Assembly (NCBI RefSeq): GCF_014639235.1
Contig: NZ_BMFU01000008.1
Span: 124,001 to 188,000 of the forward strand
Reading direction: 5' to 3'
DNA: 64,000 nt
From: Paenibacillus silvae
Lineage (GTDB): Bacteria; Bacillota; Bacilli; Paenibacillales; Paenibacillaceae
Positions 53,708-63,341 of the stretch are shown here, piece after piece; within the stretch, counting starts at the first letter, position 1; each line of letters starts with the position of its first letter. Both the position numbers and the translations under genes were made by a program. A model generated the notes under the pieces. That model did no database searches and was not told the origin of the DNA. It was given only the letters and a program-made list of their open reading frames with translations.

Positions 53708-54985
53708 TTACTCCGGCTTATCCGTCAGCTTCACGGATACTTTCTCTGCTTTACCGTCCCGATAGAACGAGACCTCTAACGTATCACCGATCTTTTTCTT
53801 ATCGTACAGGAATTTTCGCAGATCAAGCGTAGAGGTAATTTTTTGCCCGTCAAATTCCGTAATGACATCATTCAGCTTCAAACCTGCCTCGGATGCCGGG
53901 CCGGAAGCCTCCAGCACAACTACACCACTGTCCACGTGCGATGGCAGCTTCAGGTCTTTACGCTGTTCATCATCCAGTGGAGCATATGGATTGCTCAGAT
54001 CAACGGTGTATACCCCCAGATAAGGACGGGACACTTTGCCGTTCAGAAGCAATGAATCCACCGTTTTCATCACTTCATTCATCGGAATCGCAAAGCCCAG
54101 ACCCTCAACGCCTGTATCCGAGATTTTCATCGTATTGATGCCTACGACTTTCCCGTCCAGATCAACCAAAGCTCCGCCGCTGTTGCCTTCGTTAATCGCA
54201 GCATCCGTCTGAATAACATTTTGCTCCCAGTCGTACACACCGTCCTGGTTGATCGATACGGGCAGAATACGATCCGTATAACTCACGATTCCGGAGGTCA
54301 GCGTACCGCCGAGACCCAGCGGATTACCGATAGCCAGCACCGTCTGTCCACGCTGCAGCTTGCTGGAATCACCGATTTTCGCCGCTGCACCCAGTCCTTT
54401 ATCCTCTGTCGACAATACCGCGATATCGCTCACCCGGTCCTTGCCCACCAGTTTGGCTTTATGTGTTTCCCCGTCCACGGTCACGATCTCCAGATCACTG
54501 GCGCCCTCCACAACATGGTGATTGGTCATAATGTAGGCTTTGCCATCTTCTTTTTTGAAAATAACCCCGGAGCCCAGCGCGGAATCATCCATGGACAGGC
54601 TGCTGCCTGTTTTATGATTCACGATGCTGACCACCGAAGGACGCACCTCTGCTGCAGCCGTGATAATGCGGTCGTAAGGATCAGCCGCCTGTGTTGTCTG
54701 TGCCACCCCAGCGCCTTGACCGGCAGCATTGGCTAAAGGCAGCTGTGCCGAGGGCTGGCTAATAAAGCTGAACAACGTAACCGTCACGATGGAGCTGATC
54801 ACCGAACTGATGACCGCCACCTTGACGGTCGAACTGATTTCCGAGCGTGACCTGCGCGGATTGCTCCAGCGATCACGAGTGCGTCGTCCGCCTCCCGGAC
54901 GGATAATCTGAAGTTTGCCTTTCTGTTCAGGTTCGGCGCGTCTTGATACCTTGGTTGAATAAAAATCATCTCCAAACAATCCCAT
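53708..54985 (-). CDS. HtrA/DegP-like membrane-anchored serine protease
   Basis: This 425-residue protein has a cytoplasmic N-terminal tail of about 70 residues rich in Arg, one membrane helix (VISSVISSIVTVTLFSFIS), a trypsin-like domain and a PDZ domain. The catalytic triad is visible: His in IMTNHHVVEGA, Asp in VSDIAVLS and Ser in EGNSGGALVD. The PDZ domain starts near SRPYLGVYTVDLSNP. It degrades misfolded exported proteins. It matches YyxA/HtrC, the HtrA paralogue of the wal locus in Bacillus. The ATG at 54985 follows GGGGAGAGG. Confidence 0.93.
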   Translation of the reverse strand: MGLFGDDFYSTKVSRRAEPEQKGKLQIIRPGGGRRTRDRWSNPRRSRSEISSTVKVAVISSVISSIVTVTLFSFISQPSAQLPLANAAGQGAGVAQTTQAADPYDRIITAAAEVRPSVVSIVNHKTGSSLSMDDSALGSGVIFKKEDGKAYIMTNHHVVEGASDLEIVTVDGETHKAKLVGKDRVSDIAVLSTEDKGLGAAAKIGDSSKLQRGQTVLAIGNPLGLGGTLTSGIVSYTDRILPVSINQDGVYDWEQNVIQTDAAINEGNSGGALVDLDGKVVGINTMKISDTGVEGLGFAIPMNEVMKTVDSLLLNGKVSRPYLGVYTVDLSNPYAPLDDEQRKDLKLPSHVDSGVVVLEASGPASEAGLKLNDVITEFDGQKITSTLDLRKFLYDKKKIGDTLEVSFYRDGKAEKVSVKLTDKPE

Positions 54986-55607
54986 CGTGATCCTCTCCCC
55001 TTCGTTGTCACGCATCAAGACCCTGACTGCCGCCCAGTTATTACATGAAAAAAGAGAAGACTCCCCCTGTTCCCCATGCTTTTTTTGCATTTTCACAAAA
55101 TGGTCCTGTACTTCGCCTCATCCCGGAATCATGCCGGGCACGAGCGTTTATATACAACAGAATGACATTCCATCCTGTATGCTCTATCAATCATGCTCTC
55201 GCATGCTGCTGCGAGATTCGAGATTCCATTTCATACGCAAAACAGCCAAAATCACAATGCTCCTTATTATACTAAACACTTTAAATCCCGAAAAGTTGCA
55301 TAATTACGTAAATAAACGTAAATTCTCGCCAATAACTCACTTAACAATAAAGGTCCATAGTATTTATCACCACAAAACCGGGTTCCCTAAGCGTACTTTT
55401 TGCTAAATGATCAAACTTTTTCATTTGCCGTTCATATTTTTCATTTCCATTCATCATCAGAACAACCGTCCGAACATTACTGTTTTAGCATACACACCCT
55501 GCCCGGAGAATGTTAGCGGCAAAAAGAGGAATGTTTTCCACCAAGCCTGACTACAATAATAGTAAAAGAACAATTCAGAGCTTCATAGAACGAAGGAGGA
55601 TTCCACA
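54986..55607. other. Intergenic region between htrA and a small divergent gene
   Basis: It contains the divergent promoters presumed for both genes; no clear -35/-10 pair, repeat or RNA was recognised. The strong AAGGAGG ribosome site at 55593-55599 belongs to the small gene. Confidence 0.35.
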
Positions 55608-55820
55608 ATGGAACGCACGCGAACACTCACTGCTATGGACGAAGTGCATATGGCGGCCAAGCTGGCCGATCTCAAAGAAGAGCATTATCGCAATACACTG
55701 GCGCTCAGCACCATCATTGAATTGCTTATAGATAAAGGCATCCTGACCCGTGAGGAAGTGGAGCGCAAAGCCGCCGAACTGGACAGCTTTATGGCTCACC
55801 CACCCTATCCCATGGTGTAG
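55608..55820 (+). CDS. Small conserved-type hypothetical protein
   Basis: This 70-residue, charged, helical protein contains TIIELLIDKGILTREEVERK, a helix-turn pattern seen in many short Bacillales proteins, and no cysteine or membrane segment. A strong AAGGAGG lies about ten bases before the ATG, which argues that it is real. Its last 32 bases overlap the 3' end of the convergent walJ gene. Function unknown. Confidence 0.7.
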   Translation: MERTRTLTAMDEVHMAAKLADLKEEHYRNTLALSTIIELLIDKGILTREEVERKAAELDSFMAHPPYPMV

Positions 55821-56595
55821 GACGATCATAATACGTATCACAGAGCTTGAACTCATGATCCCGATAAAAACAGCCCCGGCTTTCCATCGCATCACGCACC
55901 GACATTTTCGCCAAGTCCATCATATTGTGATCCCGGCTGAGATGTGCCAGATACGTGCGCTTGATGCGTCCGTTCATCAGTTCACTAAGCGCCGCACCTG
56001 CGGCTTCATTCGACAAATGCCCGATGTCACTTAGAATCCGGCGCTTGGTGTTCCACGGATACCGTCCCATGCGCAGCAATTCGACATCATGATTCGCCTC
56101 CAGCACGAGCACATCCGAGTCGGAGATCGCATCGCGAACCTTGTCACTCATATAACCGAGGTCTGTCGCCACGGACAGCTTCTCGCTTCCATCATCGAAC
56201 GTGTAACCTACCGGTTCAGCCGCGTCATGCGAAATGCCGAAGGATTCCACGCGCAGCGAGCCAAAATCATGCTTTTCACCCGTTTCAAATATCCGCCGGT
56301 TCTCCTCGGGAATGGCTCCGACTGACTTTTCCAATGCCGCCCACGTATTCGTGTTTGCATAGATCGGTAAATTATATTTCCGAGATATCGCGCCTAGTCC
56401 TTTAATATGGTCCGAATGTTCATGTGTTACCAGAATGCCGTCCAGTTCCGTCCCCGAAATCTCCCGTTCCAGAAACAGTGCCTCCAGGCGCTTCGCGCTG
56501 AGACCCGCATCAATCATGAGTGAGGTGCCCCCATGCTGAATGACCGTGGCATTACCTGTCGAACCGCTGGATAACACCGTAAAATATATCCCCAT
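55789..56595 (-). CDS. walJ: WalJ (YycJ) metallo-beta-lactamase-fold hydrolase
   Basis: This 268-residue MBL-fold protein has the metal motif VTHEHSDHIKG plus later His and Asp ligands (SHDAAEPVGYTF; ATDLGYMSD; LEANHDVELLR). It starts MGIYFTVLSSGSTGNATVIQ, the YycJ signature. YycJ-type enzymes are 5' exonucleases linked to DNA repair and envelope homeostasis. The start follows GGGGAG and is six bases after walI. It is the last gene of the wal cluster. Confidence 0.93.
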   Translation of the reverse strand: MGIYFTVLSSGSTGNATVIQHGGTSLMIDAGLSAKRLEALFLEREISGTELDGILVTHEHSDHIKGLGAISRKYNLPIYANTNTWAALEKSVGAIPEENRRIFETGEKHDFGSLRVESFGISHDAAEPVGYTFDDGSEKLSVATDLGYMSDKVRDAISDSDVLVLEANHDVELLRMGRYPWNTKRRILSDIGHLSNEAAGAALSELMNGRIKRTYLAHLSRDHNMMDLAKMSVRDAMESRGCFYRDHEFKLCDTYYDRPTPWDRVGEP

Positions 56596-56601
56596 AACGC
56601 A

Positions 56602-57345
56602 TTACTCCCCTGGTTTGTCTGACTTGGGACTGAATACATCCCCGCTGATGCCCTGCACGTACAACACTTCGCCACTTTCCAGCACGAACCGCCACGCCGG
56701 CATCGCTACCTGTATATCTGAGTTGAACAACTGGCCGTAGTAGCCCAGCTGTATATCTTTCACAATTGCATCGTTTGGCAAAAAGTTTTCGATCAGCGTT
56801 CCCAGCGCCTTCGACGCCGGAAGCACCTGCTGATCACTCTCCTCGGCGGTCGTAATCCGCACAGGAGTCTGATGATATCCCGTGATTTTCTGATCGCTGT
56901 AGAACAGCTCCAGACTCACGTTAAAGAGCGGCCACTTGCCGTCCACGAGCGGGTGGAGCACAAATGCCCCATCCTCCGCCATCAGCTGGTCCAGCCGATA
57001 CGTGCCGATTTGCGGAATCTCCGCCTGCAGCGCATCCGCCAGCTCGCTTGGCGAGAAAATCAGCTTGCTGTCCACCGGCTGCTCCAGCTCTACTTCAATA
57101 CCCGACTTGTCCTCTTCGATAAACTCATAGGACAGCTTCGGCAGCTTCGGTGTCTCGTTTGGAATTGGTGCCAGCACCTGGATACCCTTCTCTTCCATAG
57201 CCCGCTGCGTATTATCCGCGAGCGAGGTGAAGTCCAGATTGGCCCCTGCCGTCTCCCGCGCATCCATCCAGATCTGATACCCCAGCACCAGATTCAGCAG
57301 CAGAAAAGCATAGATTAATACATTTTTCGCGCGTCCCCAATCCAG
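56602..57345 (-). CDS. walI: WalI (YycI) regulator of the WalK kinase, probable CTG start
   Basis: This 247-residue protein has one N-terminal helix (NVLIYAFLLLNLVLGYQIW) and an extracytoplasmic beta-rich domain. YycI proteins conventionally begin MDW or MNW, followed by a basic stretch and the helix. Here the codon before DWGRAKN is CTG (57345), eight bases after AGGAGG. The GTG at 57354 directly abuts that box and is too close, so CTG is the likely start. With WalH it restrains WalK. It is separated from walH by 358 bases of repeats, unlike the tight spacing usual in Firmicutes. Confidence 0.88.
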   Translation of the reverse strand: MDWGRAKNVLIYAFLLLNLVLGYQIWMDARETAGANLDFTSLADNTQRAMEEKGIQVLAPIPNETPKLPKLSYEFIEEDKSGIEVELEQPVDSKLIFSPSELADALQAEIPQIGTYRLDQLMAEDGAFVLHPLVDGKWPLFNVSLELFYSDQKITGYHQTPVRITTAEESDQQVLPASKALGTLIENFLPNDAIVKDIQLGYYGQLFNSDIQVAMPAWRFVLESGEVLYVQGISGDVFSPKSDKPGE

Positions 57346-57408
57346 AACCTTCACCTCCTCTTTTGGTTTGATCCCTGTTCAACCAATCCACACAACGCTG
57401 CACTCCAG

Positions 57409-57608
57409 GCTAACGATTCGTAGGAGCCTTATTTGCCCCATTTTTCGCTCGGTTTAATTCTAGCGATTCAGAGAAGCCTTATTTCGCGATTCCTCACATG
57501 TTTTCACCGTTTTTAGCCCATTTCTACCGAAATAGCGTCACCAGGAATCGTTAGATTGCCCAACTCCCGAAAATCCGGCATTTAGCGTCTCTGTGATTCG
57601 TTAGAATT
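57409..57608. repeat. Cluster B of the AATCTAACGATTC repeat, between walH and walI
   Basis: Four copies: forward at about 57409 and 57456, reverse ending at about 57558 and 57608. They share TCTAACGATTC, eight variable bases, then GACGCTATTT or GAAGCCTTATTT with cluster A. The two-forward, two-reverse order is the same. No gene lies in this 358-base gap. Confidence 0.75.
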
Positions 57609-57703
57609 TAGCCCAGCGCGGACGAGTACCCTAGATTACTCCAACAGCCTGCAACGTCTGAAGCAGCCTCATCTACTCTTCATGTCATGCTCCTGAATAA
57701 CAG

Positions 57704-58984
57704 CTAGGATACCGTTGTTTCCTCGCCGTTTCCGAACCGGATCACCCAGACCGGGATCAGCCGCAGGCCGTCCTCCATTGCTGATGTGCGATAGGCCGGG
57801 TACACGTCCACAACTTTGCGATTTTCGCCAGCTACCTTTCGGATCAAATTTTTGAGCTTGTCCCCGCCAGGCAGCTTGATCGACTTCTTCGTTTCCGCAC
57901 CCTCGTTCAAATATTCCAAAGATCGCTCATAACTCGACACCGTCTCCTGCTGCATTTCCATATTGATCGTGCCGAAGCGAAACTGCATGGAATCCATGAT
58001 TGGAAAACTGCCATAATACTGCTGGAACTGCAGCTGCGTTTTATTGTCCGTTGACCTCAGCATCATGCGGGAACGCCCTTTCCAGCCGCCATGCTGGTTT
58101 ACAAAATCAACCGCCGACAGCGCATCCTTGGACGCATCACTCTGTCCCGCAGGCGGTGCCGCCGGGTCCGTATAGCTGATCCAGCGCTGAAACTGTTTCA
58201 CTTGCAGACTGCGTTTGCTGTCGGTATAAATCTCTGACCCGTCCTTTTCCCGAATATTCCGGGTCATGCTTGGATCAAAGAACAAACTGCGCTGCATCTG
58301 CTCCACCGTGAACTGGCCTGTCGGCACATCGGCCTCAATTGCATCCAGTGCCTGTGCAGGAATATAATACCCGCCTTCCATCAGCGTGTACGGTGTCCAG
58401 CTCGTACCAAAATCGACATGCTGCTGCACATCCTGCACCGTCAGGTCTGCCTGCGTGGCCTCATAGACCACATCGCCCTTGGCACTGAAGAACAGCGCAT
58501 GTGCCTTCGTATCATTCGGGGTTGTATATATAGCAATACGATTGATCGTCTCTCCCTGAAAAAGAGTATCCGTACCCAGACGCATCACCCGCTGCAGCAA
58601 AGCAACGGGCATGCCCTCTTTGAAGGATAACTCAAACCCCGGGCTTTCCTTGCGAATCTGATCCCAATGGACCGACTGTACATTGCGGCGCTGGAAATCC
58701 TCGAATGTCCTGCCTTTTAACCTGGAATAGATGAGCTGATAGAACGTGTTACCAGGGTAAAACACGGTATGTTTGTCCTGACCCATATGAATAATCATCT
58801 GATCCGGGAAAATTAATTCCTCAATGCTGCGCTCCTGGCCCATATTTTCCGTCTTCACATAGTTTGTTTCCGAGGTTACAATCGAATCGCCACCTCCGGG
58901 CAAACGATAGATCAGGAAGTAGCTTTGCACCAGACTGGCTACAACCAGAGCAGCGAGCACCAGAGATTTAATCCGTTCCTTCAA
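57704..58984 (-). CDS. walH: WalH (YycH) regulator of the WalK kinase
   Basis: This 426-residue protein has one N-terminal helix (SLVLAALVVASLVQSYFLIY) and a large extracytoplasmic part (EELIFPDQMIIHMGQDKH; FQQYYGSFPIMDSMQFRFG). Start choice: the TTG at 58984 gives LKERIKSLVLAALV and follows AAGGGGGTG; the ATG at 59005 has no ribosome site. It overlaps the walK 3' end by 17 bases. WalH and WalI form a complex with WalK in the membrane. Confidence 0.93.
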   Translation of the reverse strand: MKERIKSLVLAALVVASLVQSYFLIYRLPGGGDSIVTSETNYVKTENMGQERSIEELIFPDQMIIHMGQDKHTVFYPGNTFYQLIYSRLKGRTFEDFQRRNVQSVHWDQIRKESPGFELSFKEGMPVALLQRVMRLGTDTLFQGETINRIAIYTTPNDTKAHALFFSAKGDVVYEATQADLTVQDVQQHVDFGTSWTPYTLMEGGYYIPAQALDAIEADVPTGQFTVEQMQRSLFFDPSMTRNIREKDGSEIYTDSKRSLQVKQFQRWISYTDPAAPPAGQSDASKDALSAVDFVNQHGGWKGRSRMMLRSTDNKTQLQFQQYYGSFPIMDSMQFRFGTINMEMQQETVSSYERSLEYLNEGAETKKSIKLPGGDKLKNLIRKVAGENRKVVDVYPAYRTSAMEDGLRLIPVWVIRFGNGEETTVS

Positions 58985-60818
58985 GGTGCTCACCCCCTTT
59001 ATCACGCATTGGCAGTGTAAAAGTTACCGTTGTGCCAACGTCAACCACGGATTCCAGTGAGATGCTGCCGTCATGGGCCTTTACAATTTCCCGGGCAATG
59101 GACAGTCCGAGCCCGGTGCCGCCCATGCTGCGAGAACGTGCTTTATCTACACGATAGAAGCGCTCGAATATGCGATCCAGATCCCGCTGTGGAATACCCA
59201 TGCCTGTATCCGATACGGAGATTGCCAGCGTATGCTCATCACTGCGCCGGGCAGCGATCGTAATCGTGCCGCCCTCGAGCGTATATTTCAGCGCATTGGA
59301 TACGACATTATCCAGGACCTGATCAATCTGATCACGGTCCAGCGGTACGGGTGGGATATCATGTTCCACAGACAGCACAGACTGAATGTCCTTCTGATGC
59401 ATCTGGAAGGAGAAACGATCGGTCACTTCCTCCAGCATCTCCAAAATATCAATCGGCTGCTTGCGCAGCAGTGCTTCCTTCGAATCCAGCCTGGACAAGT
59501 GCAGCAGGTCCGTTACCAGACGAATCATCCGTTCCGTCTCATTCTGAATGACGCCGACAAAACGTCCGGCAAGCTGCGGATCTTCCAAGGCCCCATCATC
59601 CAGCGCTTCAGCGTAACTCTTGATCGTAGTCAGCGGTGTACGCAGCTCATGTGATACATTCGCCACGAATTCACGCCGCGACGCCTCGAGCTCCTCCTGC
59701 TCCGTTACATCCTGCAGCACCGCAATGGTACCCGTGATTCCAAGCTCACGCCGATGAACGGGAGTAAACGTCATGCGAATCACCACCGGCTCCTCCTGAC
59801 CTGCCGGAGCAATCTGGAGCAGCGTAGAACCAGTAAAACCGCTCGCCAGAGCTTCCGCATCCTCTGGATCAATGCCGAGCAGAACGGCGAAATGCCTGCC
59901 TTCAATGTCGGATGGGCGCATGCCAAGAATGCTGCTGGCACGGCGATTCACCAGAATCACTTTGCCGAACTCATCGGTCGCAACAACCCCATCACTCATG
60001 TTGGTCAGAATGGAGGTCAGCTTTTCCTTCTCCTCTTCGTTCTGAGAGAGTGCGTCCCGCAATCTGCTTGTCATATAATTGAACGCACGGCTAAGCTGAC
60101 CAATCTCGTCTGTGCCAAATACCGGTGTCTGCTGATCAAAATTCCCCTCAGCCACCGCCGTTGCCCGCCTCGTTACTTCCTTGATCGGCTGCGTAATTGT
60201 ATGAGACAGAATGACCCCCAGCACCGCGGTTAATACCAGAGCAATCAGAATGCCGGAGATGAAAATTTTGTTGATGCCCTCCATCGTCGCGTACAGCTCG
60301 TTCATCGAAGCGGCGATGTAGACCGCTCCAATGATTTTGCCTCCGGATAATACCGGCTTGGCCACAACCTTTTTGCGAACATTATCCTCATCTACGATAT
60401 ATTCCTCATTGTCCCGAATGCCCTGCAGCGCACGGCTGACAACGGTCTGGGTATTTTTGCGCCCGATATAGTCGGAATGTGAACTTAGCGAGGTGGTAAG
60501 CACCTTGCCGCTGGCATCCAGCACCTGAATCTCCGCACCGTTAATGTTGAACAGGTTGTTCACCAGCACCCGCAGATTCTCCGTTTTGTCCTCGCCAGCC
60601 TCCGCTTCTCCACCAGCCATCGTCTCACCTACGAGAACGGATAGCATCTCCGCCCGGGCCTGCAAATCCTCCGTGAAGTTGCTGGTAAGCGAGTTCTTCA
60701 TCGCACTGACAAAATAAACGCCGATCAATTGCATCGCAATCAGAATCAGCAGCACATAGATAATAATCAATTTCGCCTGAATCGTTCGAAAGAACGAAAA
60801 TCCCGCGAATCGGCCCAT
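58968..60818 (-). CDS. walK: WalK sensor histidine kinase
   Basis: This 616-residue kinase has two N-terminal helices around an extracellular PAS-like domain, a HAMP domain near 200-250, a cytoplasmic PAS near 265-370 and a HisKA domain with the phosphorylatable His in VSHELRTPLTTIKSYAEAL. ATP-binding motifs are DNVVSNALKYT, DTGMGIP and GGTGLGLSI. It controls cell-wall metabolism genes with WalR and is essential in most Firmicutes. Its ATG overlaps the WalR stop (TAATG). Confidence 0.97.
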   Translation of the reverse strand: MGRFAGFSFFRTIQAKLIIIYVLLILIAMQLIGVYFVSAMKNSLTSNFTEDLQARAEMLSVLVGETMAGGEAEAGEDKTENLRVLVNNLFNINGAEIQVLDASGKVLTTSLSSHSDYIGRKNTQTVVSRALQGIRDNEEYIVDEDNVRKKVVAKPVLSGGKIIGAVYIAASMNELYATMEGINKIFISGILIALVLTAVLGVILSHTITQPIKEVTRRATAVAEGNFDQQTPVFGTDEIGQLSRAFNYMTSRLRDALSQNEEEKEKLTSILTNMSDGVVATDEFGKVILVNRRASSILGMRPSDIEGRHFAVLLGIDPEDAEALASGFTGSTLLQIAPAGQEEPVVIRMTFTPVHRRELGITGTIAVLQDVTEQEELEASRREFVANVSHELRTPLTTIKSYAEALDDGALEDPQLAGRFVGVIQNETERMIRLVTDLLHLSRLDSKEALLRKQPIDILEMLEEVTDRFSFQMHQKDIQSVLSVEHDIPPVPLDRDQIDQVLDNVVSNALKYTLEGGTITIAARRSDEHTLAISVSDTGMGIPQRDLDRIFERFYRVDKARSRSMGGTGLGLSIAREIVKAHDGSISLESVVDVGTTVTFTLPMRDKGGEHLEGTD

Positions 60819-61540
60819 TATATCCCCACGCTTTTGGCACTGCGCACGAGATAACCAAGCCCCCGGCGAGTCAGAATCGTTTCCGGCTTGCTTGGATTTT
60901 CTTCAATCTTCTCCCGCAGCCTGCGGATGGTCACATCCACCGTACGTACGTCACCAAAATATTCGTATCCCCATACAGCCTGCAGCAGATGCTCCCGTGT
61001 CATCACCTTGCCGGAATGCTTGGCCATATAATATAACAGCTCATATTCCCGATGCGTCAGATCAAGCGGCTCCCCGCCCTTGTAAGCCGTATACATATCC
61101 ATATCAAAAGCCAGATCAAACAGCCGCAGCACCTGTTTTCCTGATTCCTCCGGCGTTTCTACAATCGCTGTTGGCTTATGCTGTCTGCGCATCTGGGCCT
61201 TAACCCTTGCAAGCAGCTCCCTAGTACTAAAAGGTTTGGTGACATAATCATCGGCACCCAGTTCCAGACCGAGCACTTTGTCGATCTCCCCGTCTTTGGC
61301 TGTCAGCATAATAATCGGCATCTCCAGATGGGCCCGTACCTCGCGGCACACATCCATCCCGTCCTTGCCCGGAAGCATCAGATCCAGAAGCATCAGATCG
61401 GGCTTTTCGGATAACGCCAGTTCTACCGCACGAATACCATCAAATGCGCAGATAACCTCGTAACCCTCTTTTTCCAGATTAAACTTCAGAATGTCTGCGA
61501 TGGGCTGCTCGTCGTCCACTACCAAAATCTTTCCCTGCAT
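60818..61540 (-). CDS. walR: WalR response regulator (OmpR family)
   Basis: This 240-residue regulator has the receiver domain with acidic pair in ILVVDDEQP, phospho-acceptor Asp53 in [13 protein letters not shown] and Lys in [11 protein letters not shown]. The C-terminal winged helix ends with [17 protein letters not shown] and RRGLGYLVR. It controls autolysins and peptidoglycan synthesis. It is the first gene of the operon; a promoter candidate lies about 80-105 bases upstream. Confidence 0.97.
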   Translation of the reverse strand: MQGKILVVDDEQPIADILKFNLEKEGYEVICAFDGIRAVELALSEKPDLMLLDLMLPGKDGMDVCREVRAHLEMPIIMLTAKDGEIDKVLGLELGADDYVTKPFSTRELLARVKAQMRRQHKPTAIVETPEESGKQVLRLFDLAFDMDMYTAYKGGEPLDLTHREYELLYYMAKHSGKVMTREHLLQAVWGYEYFGDVRTVDVTIRRLREKIEENPSKPETILTRRGLGYLVRSAKSVGI

Positions 61541-61617
61541 CGGCTGAATTCACCCCTATATCCTGCTTGATCCGCCCACTGGCGCTGTCTCTCTGATCTA
61601 TTTTGATAGTCCATAAA

Positions 61618-61646
61618 TCCATATCGTGTTTGTTGACTATAGTCAA
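61618..61646 (-). promoter_or_regulatory. Probable promoter of the wal operon with a palindrome over the -35
   Basis: On the minus strand TTGACT (61646-61641), 17 bp, TATGGA (61623-61618). The -35 is half of the 14-bp perfect palindrome TTGACTATAGTCAA (61633-61646), a possible operator. Confidence 0.55.
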
Positions 61647-61733
61647 CGATCTATACTCTAGTTTAACATACCTGAGGCACGGTCACATCCTGCTCGGGCC
61701 CTTGGAAGCCGTTTCCTTTAAAATATTTCACAC

Positions 61734-61768
61734 CAAAAAACAAGGCCAGCTGTACAGCCAACCTTGTT
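61734..61768 (-). terminator. Intrinsic terminator of the M23 peptidase gene
   Basis: AACAAGG pairs with CCTTGTT around an inner palindrome (GGCTGTACAGC on the minus strand), followed by TTTTTT. Confidence 0.85.
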
Positions 61769-61808
61769 CCCATGTCAGCATCACATATGCGATGCCTTTG
61801 CTTTATAA

Positions 61809-63341
61809 TTAATTCAGATATGTCATCGGGTTTTCGGCACTGCCGTTTTTGATAATCTCGAAATGCAGATGTGTTCCCGTGGAACGCCCTGTATTTCCCA
61901 TTACACCGATGCTGTCACCTTTCTCAACCACTTGGCCAACGTTCACACCAATGCTGTCCAAGTGACCATATAGTGTTTCGTATCCGTTACGATGGTTAAT
62001 AATGATGACATTACCATAACCGTTCTTCTGTCCTGCAAAAGTAACTACACCCTCATCCGCAGATTTGACATCACGGTTACCGACCAGATCGACACCTTTA
62101 TGCTGACGGCCCCAACGTTGCCCATAGCTGCTGCTCATCGTTGCATTGGATACAGGCCATGCAAATTGTCCTGTGCCCTCACCAACAACCTTGGTTCCCT
62201 TGAGCACAACCTCCGTCACAGCTGTTTTGATCACTTCTTGACCCAGCCATTCTTCCCGAACCACTTCACCATTCTCTTTGGTGATGCGATACTGCATGTT
62301 TTTCAGTCCGCTTTGGCCTGGACGAACAACTTTGGTCGTTCCCGCCTTCAGCTCGGCACTTTTACGCACCTCAACCTGCGGTTTCACTTCGATCTGCTCC
62401 ACCACTTGCTCCACCGATTTAACCGTAATTGCCGGCTTCGGTACAGTCAGCGTTAACTCTTGTCCGATTTGGAGAGAAGTCTCCTTGATCCCCGGGTTAT
62501 TTTGGCGAATCTCTTTTTGTGTAATATCATAACGTGCCGCAATGGAAGAGATCGTATCTCCTTCATGAACGACATAAGTTACAGGCGCGTCTTTACCAAC
62601 GGTTAACGCCTTAACCGCCTCCGACACATCCCATATTTTATTCGGATCAGCCTTCACCGCATCCGTAGTGACATCTTCCTTAATGTCTACCGATTTTAAC
62701 GTTGTGCTTGGGCCTTTATCCTTCTTGGAAGAATTCGCCGATACCGACTTGGTCTTCAGGGAGCTTCGCACAGCCGATGCCGGTATGTATTTGCTCTGTA
62801 CCTGCTGCAGAATCGCGTCTGCCGTTTCCTGATCCTTCACAATACCGATGACTTCACCGTTGACCTTGAGCTCTACACCTTTAGCATAAGCCGTTAACAT
62901 TTGCCCCAGCTTATCCAAGGTTTCCTCACTGTTTACTTCCGGCTTGTAGGCTCGTACCGACTCCGTTGTAATCCCGTCTGTATTCAGCACCATCTGCGCA
63001 TCCGGATATTTACCCTGATATTCTTCGGTTTTCTCGGCAAACAGCTGCTGCAGCTGTGCTTCACTCGCGATTGCACCAATCTCCTGACCTTTAACCAAGA
63101 CCTTGTAATATGGCACAGTATTGGAAGCCACGTATTGTTTGGCACCGAATCCAACGGATGCGGCAATCAAAATACCACAAGCTGTTGTAATGATCCATTT
63201 ACGCGGCGCCAGCATTCTTTTCTTATTTGAACTGAAGTTGGACATGCTCATGTTGTTTTTGTCTTCGGCCGTCCGGTGCTCCCCGGATTGTTCGTGTACC
63301 CGGTTTTTGCCCGGTTGGCGTATGCCTCTGAAACCTTTCAT
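61809..63341 (-). CDS. M23 peptidoglycan endopeptidase with LysM and G5 domains
   Basis: This 510-residue cell-wall hydrolase has a basic cytoplasmic N-terminus, a helix near 45-68 (WIITTACGILIAASVGFGA), an uncharacterised region, a LysM domain near 258-305 (YVVHEGDTISSIAARYDITQ), a G5 domain near 310-385 and an M23 LytM domain. Zinc ligands are visible in GRQHKGVDLVG and TGTHLHFEI. It should cleave peptide crosslinks and bind wall by LysM. The ATG follows AAAAGGAGAG. It is just upstream of the walR promoter region, in the same direction; WalR regulation is plausible but no site was assigned. Confidence 0.93.
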   Translation of the reverse strand: MKGFRGIRQPGKNRVHEQSGEHRTAEDKNNMSMSNFSSNKKRMLAPRKWIITTACGILIAASVGFGAKQYVASNTVPYYKVLVKGQEIGAIASEAQLQQLFAEKTEEYQGKYPDAQMVLNTDGITTESVRAYKPEVNSEETLDKLGQMLTAYAKGVELKVNGEVIGIVKDQETADAILQQVQSKYIPASAVRSSLKTKSVSANSSKKDKGPSTTLKSVDIKEDVTTDAVKADPNKIWDVSEAVKALTVGKDAPVTYVVHEGDTISSIAARYDITQKEIRQNNPGIKETSLQIGQELTLTVPKPAITVKSVEQVVEQIEVKPQVEVRKSAELKAGTTKVVRPGQSGLKNMQYRITKENGEVVREEWLGQEVIKTAVTEVVLKGTKVVGEGTGQFAWPVSNATMSSSYGQRWGRQHKGVDLVGNRDVKSADEGVVTFAGQKNGYGNVIIINHRNGYETLYGHLDSIGVNVGQVVEKGDSIGVMGNTGRSTGTHLHFEIIKNGSAENPMTYLN

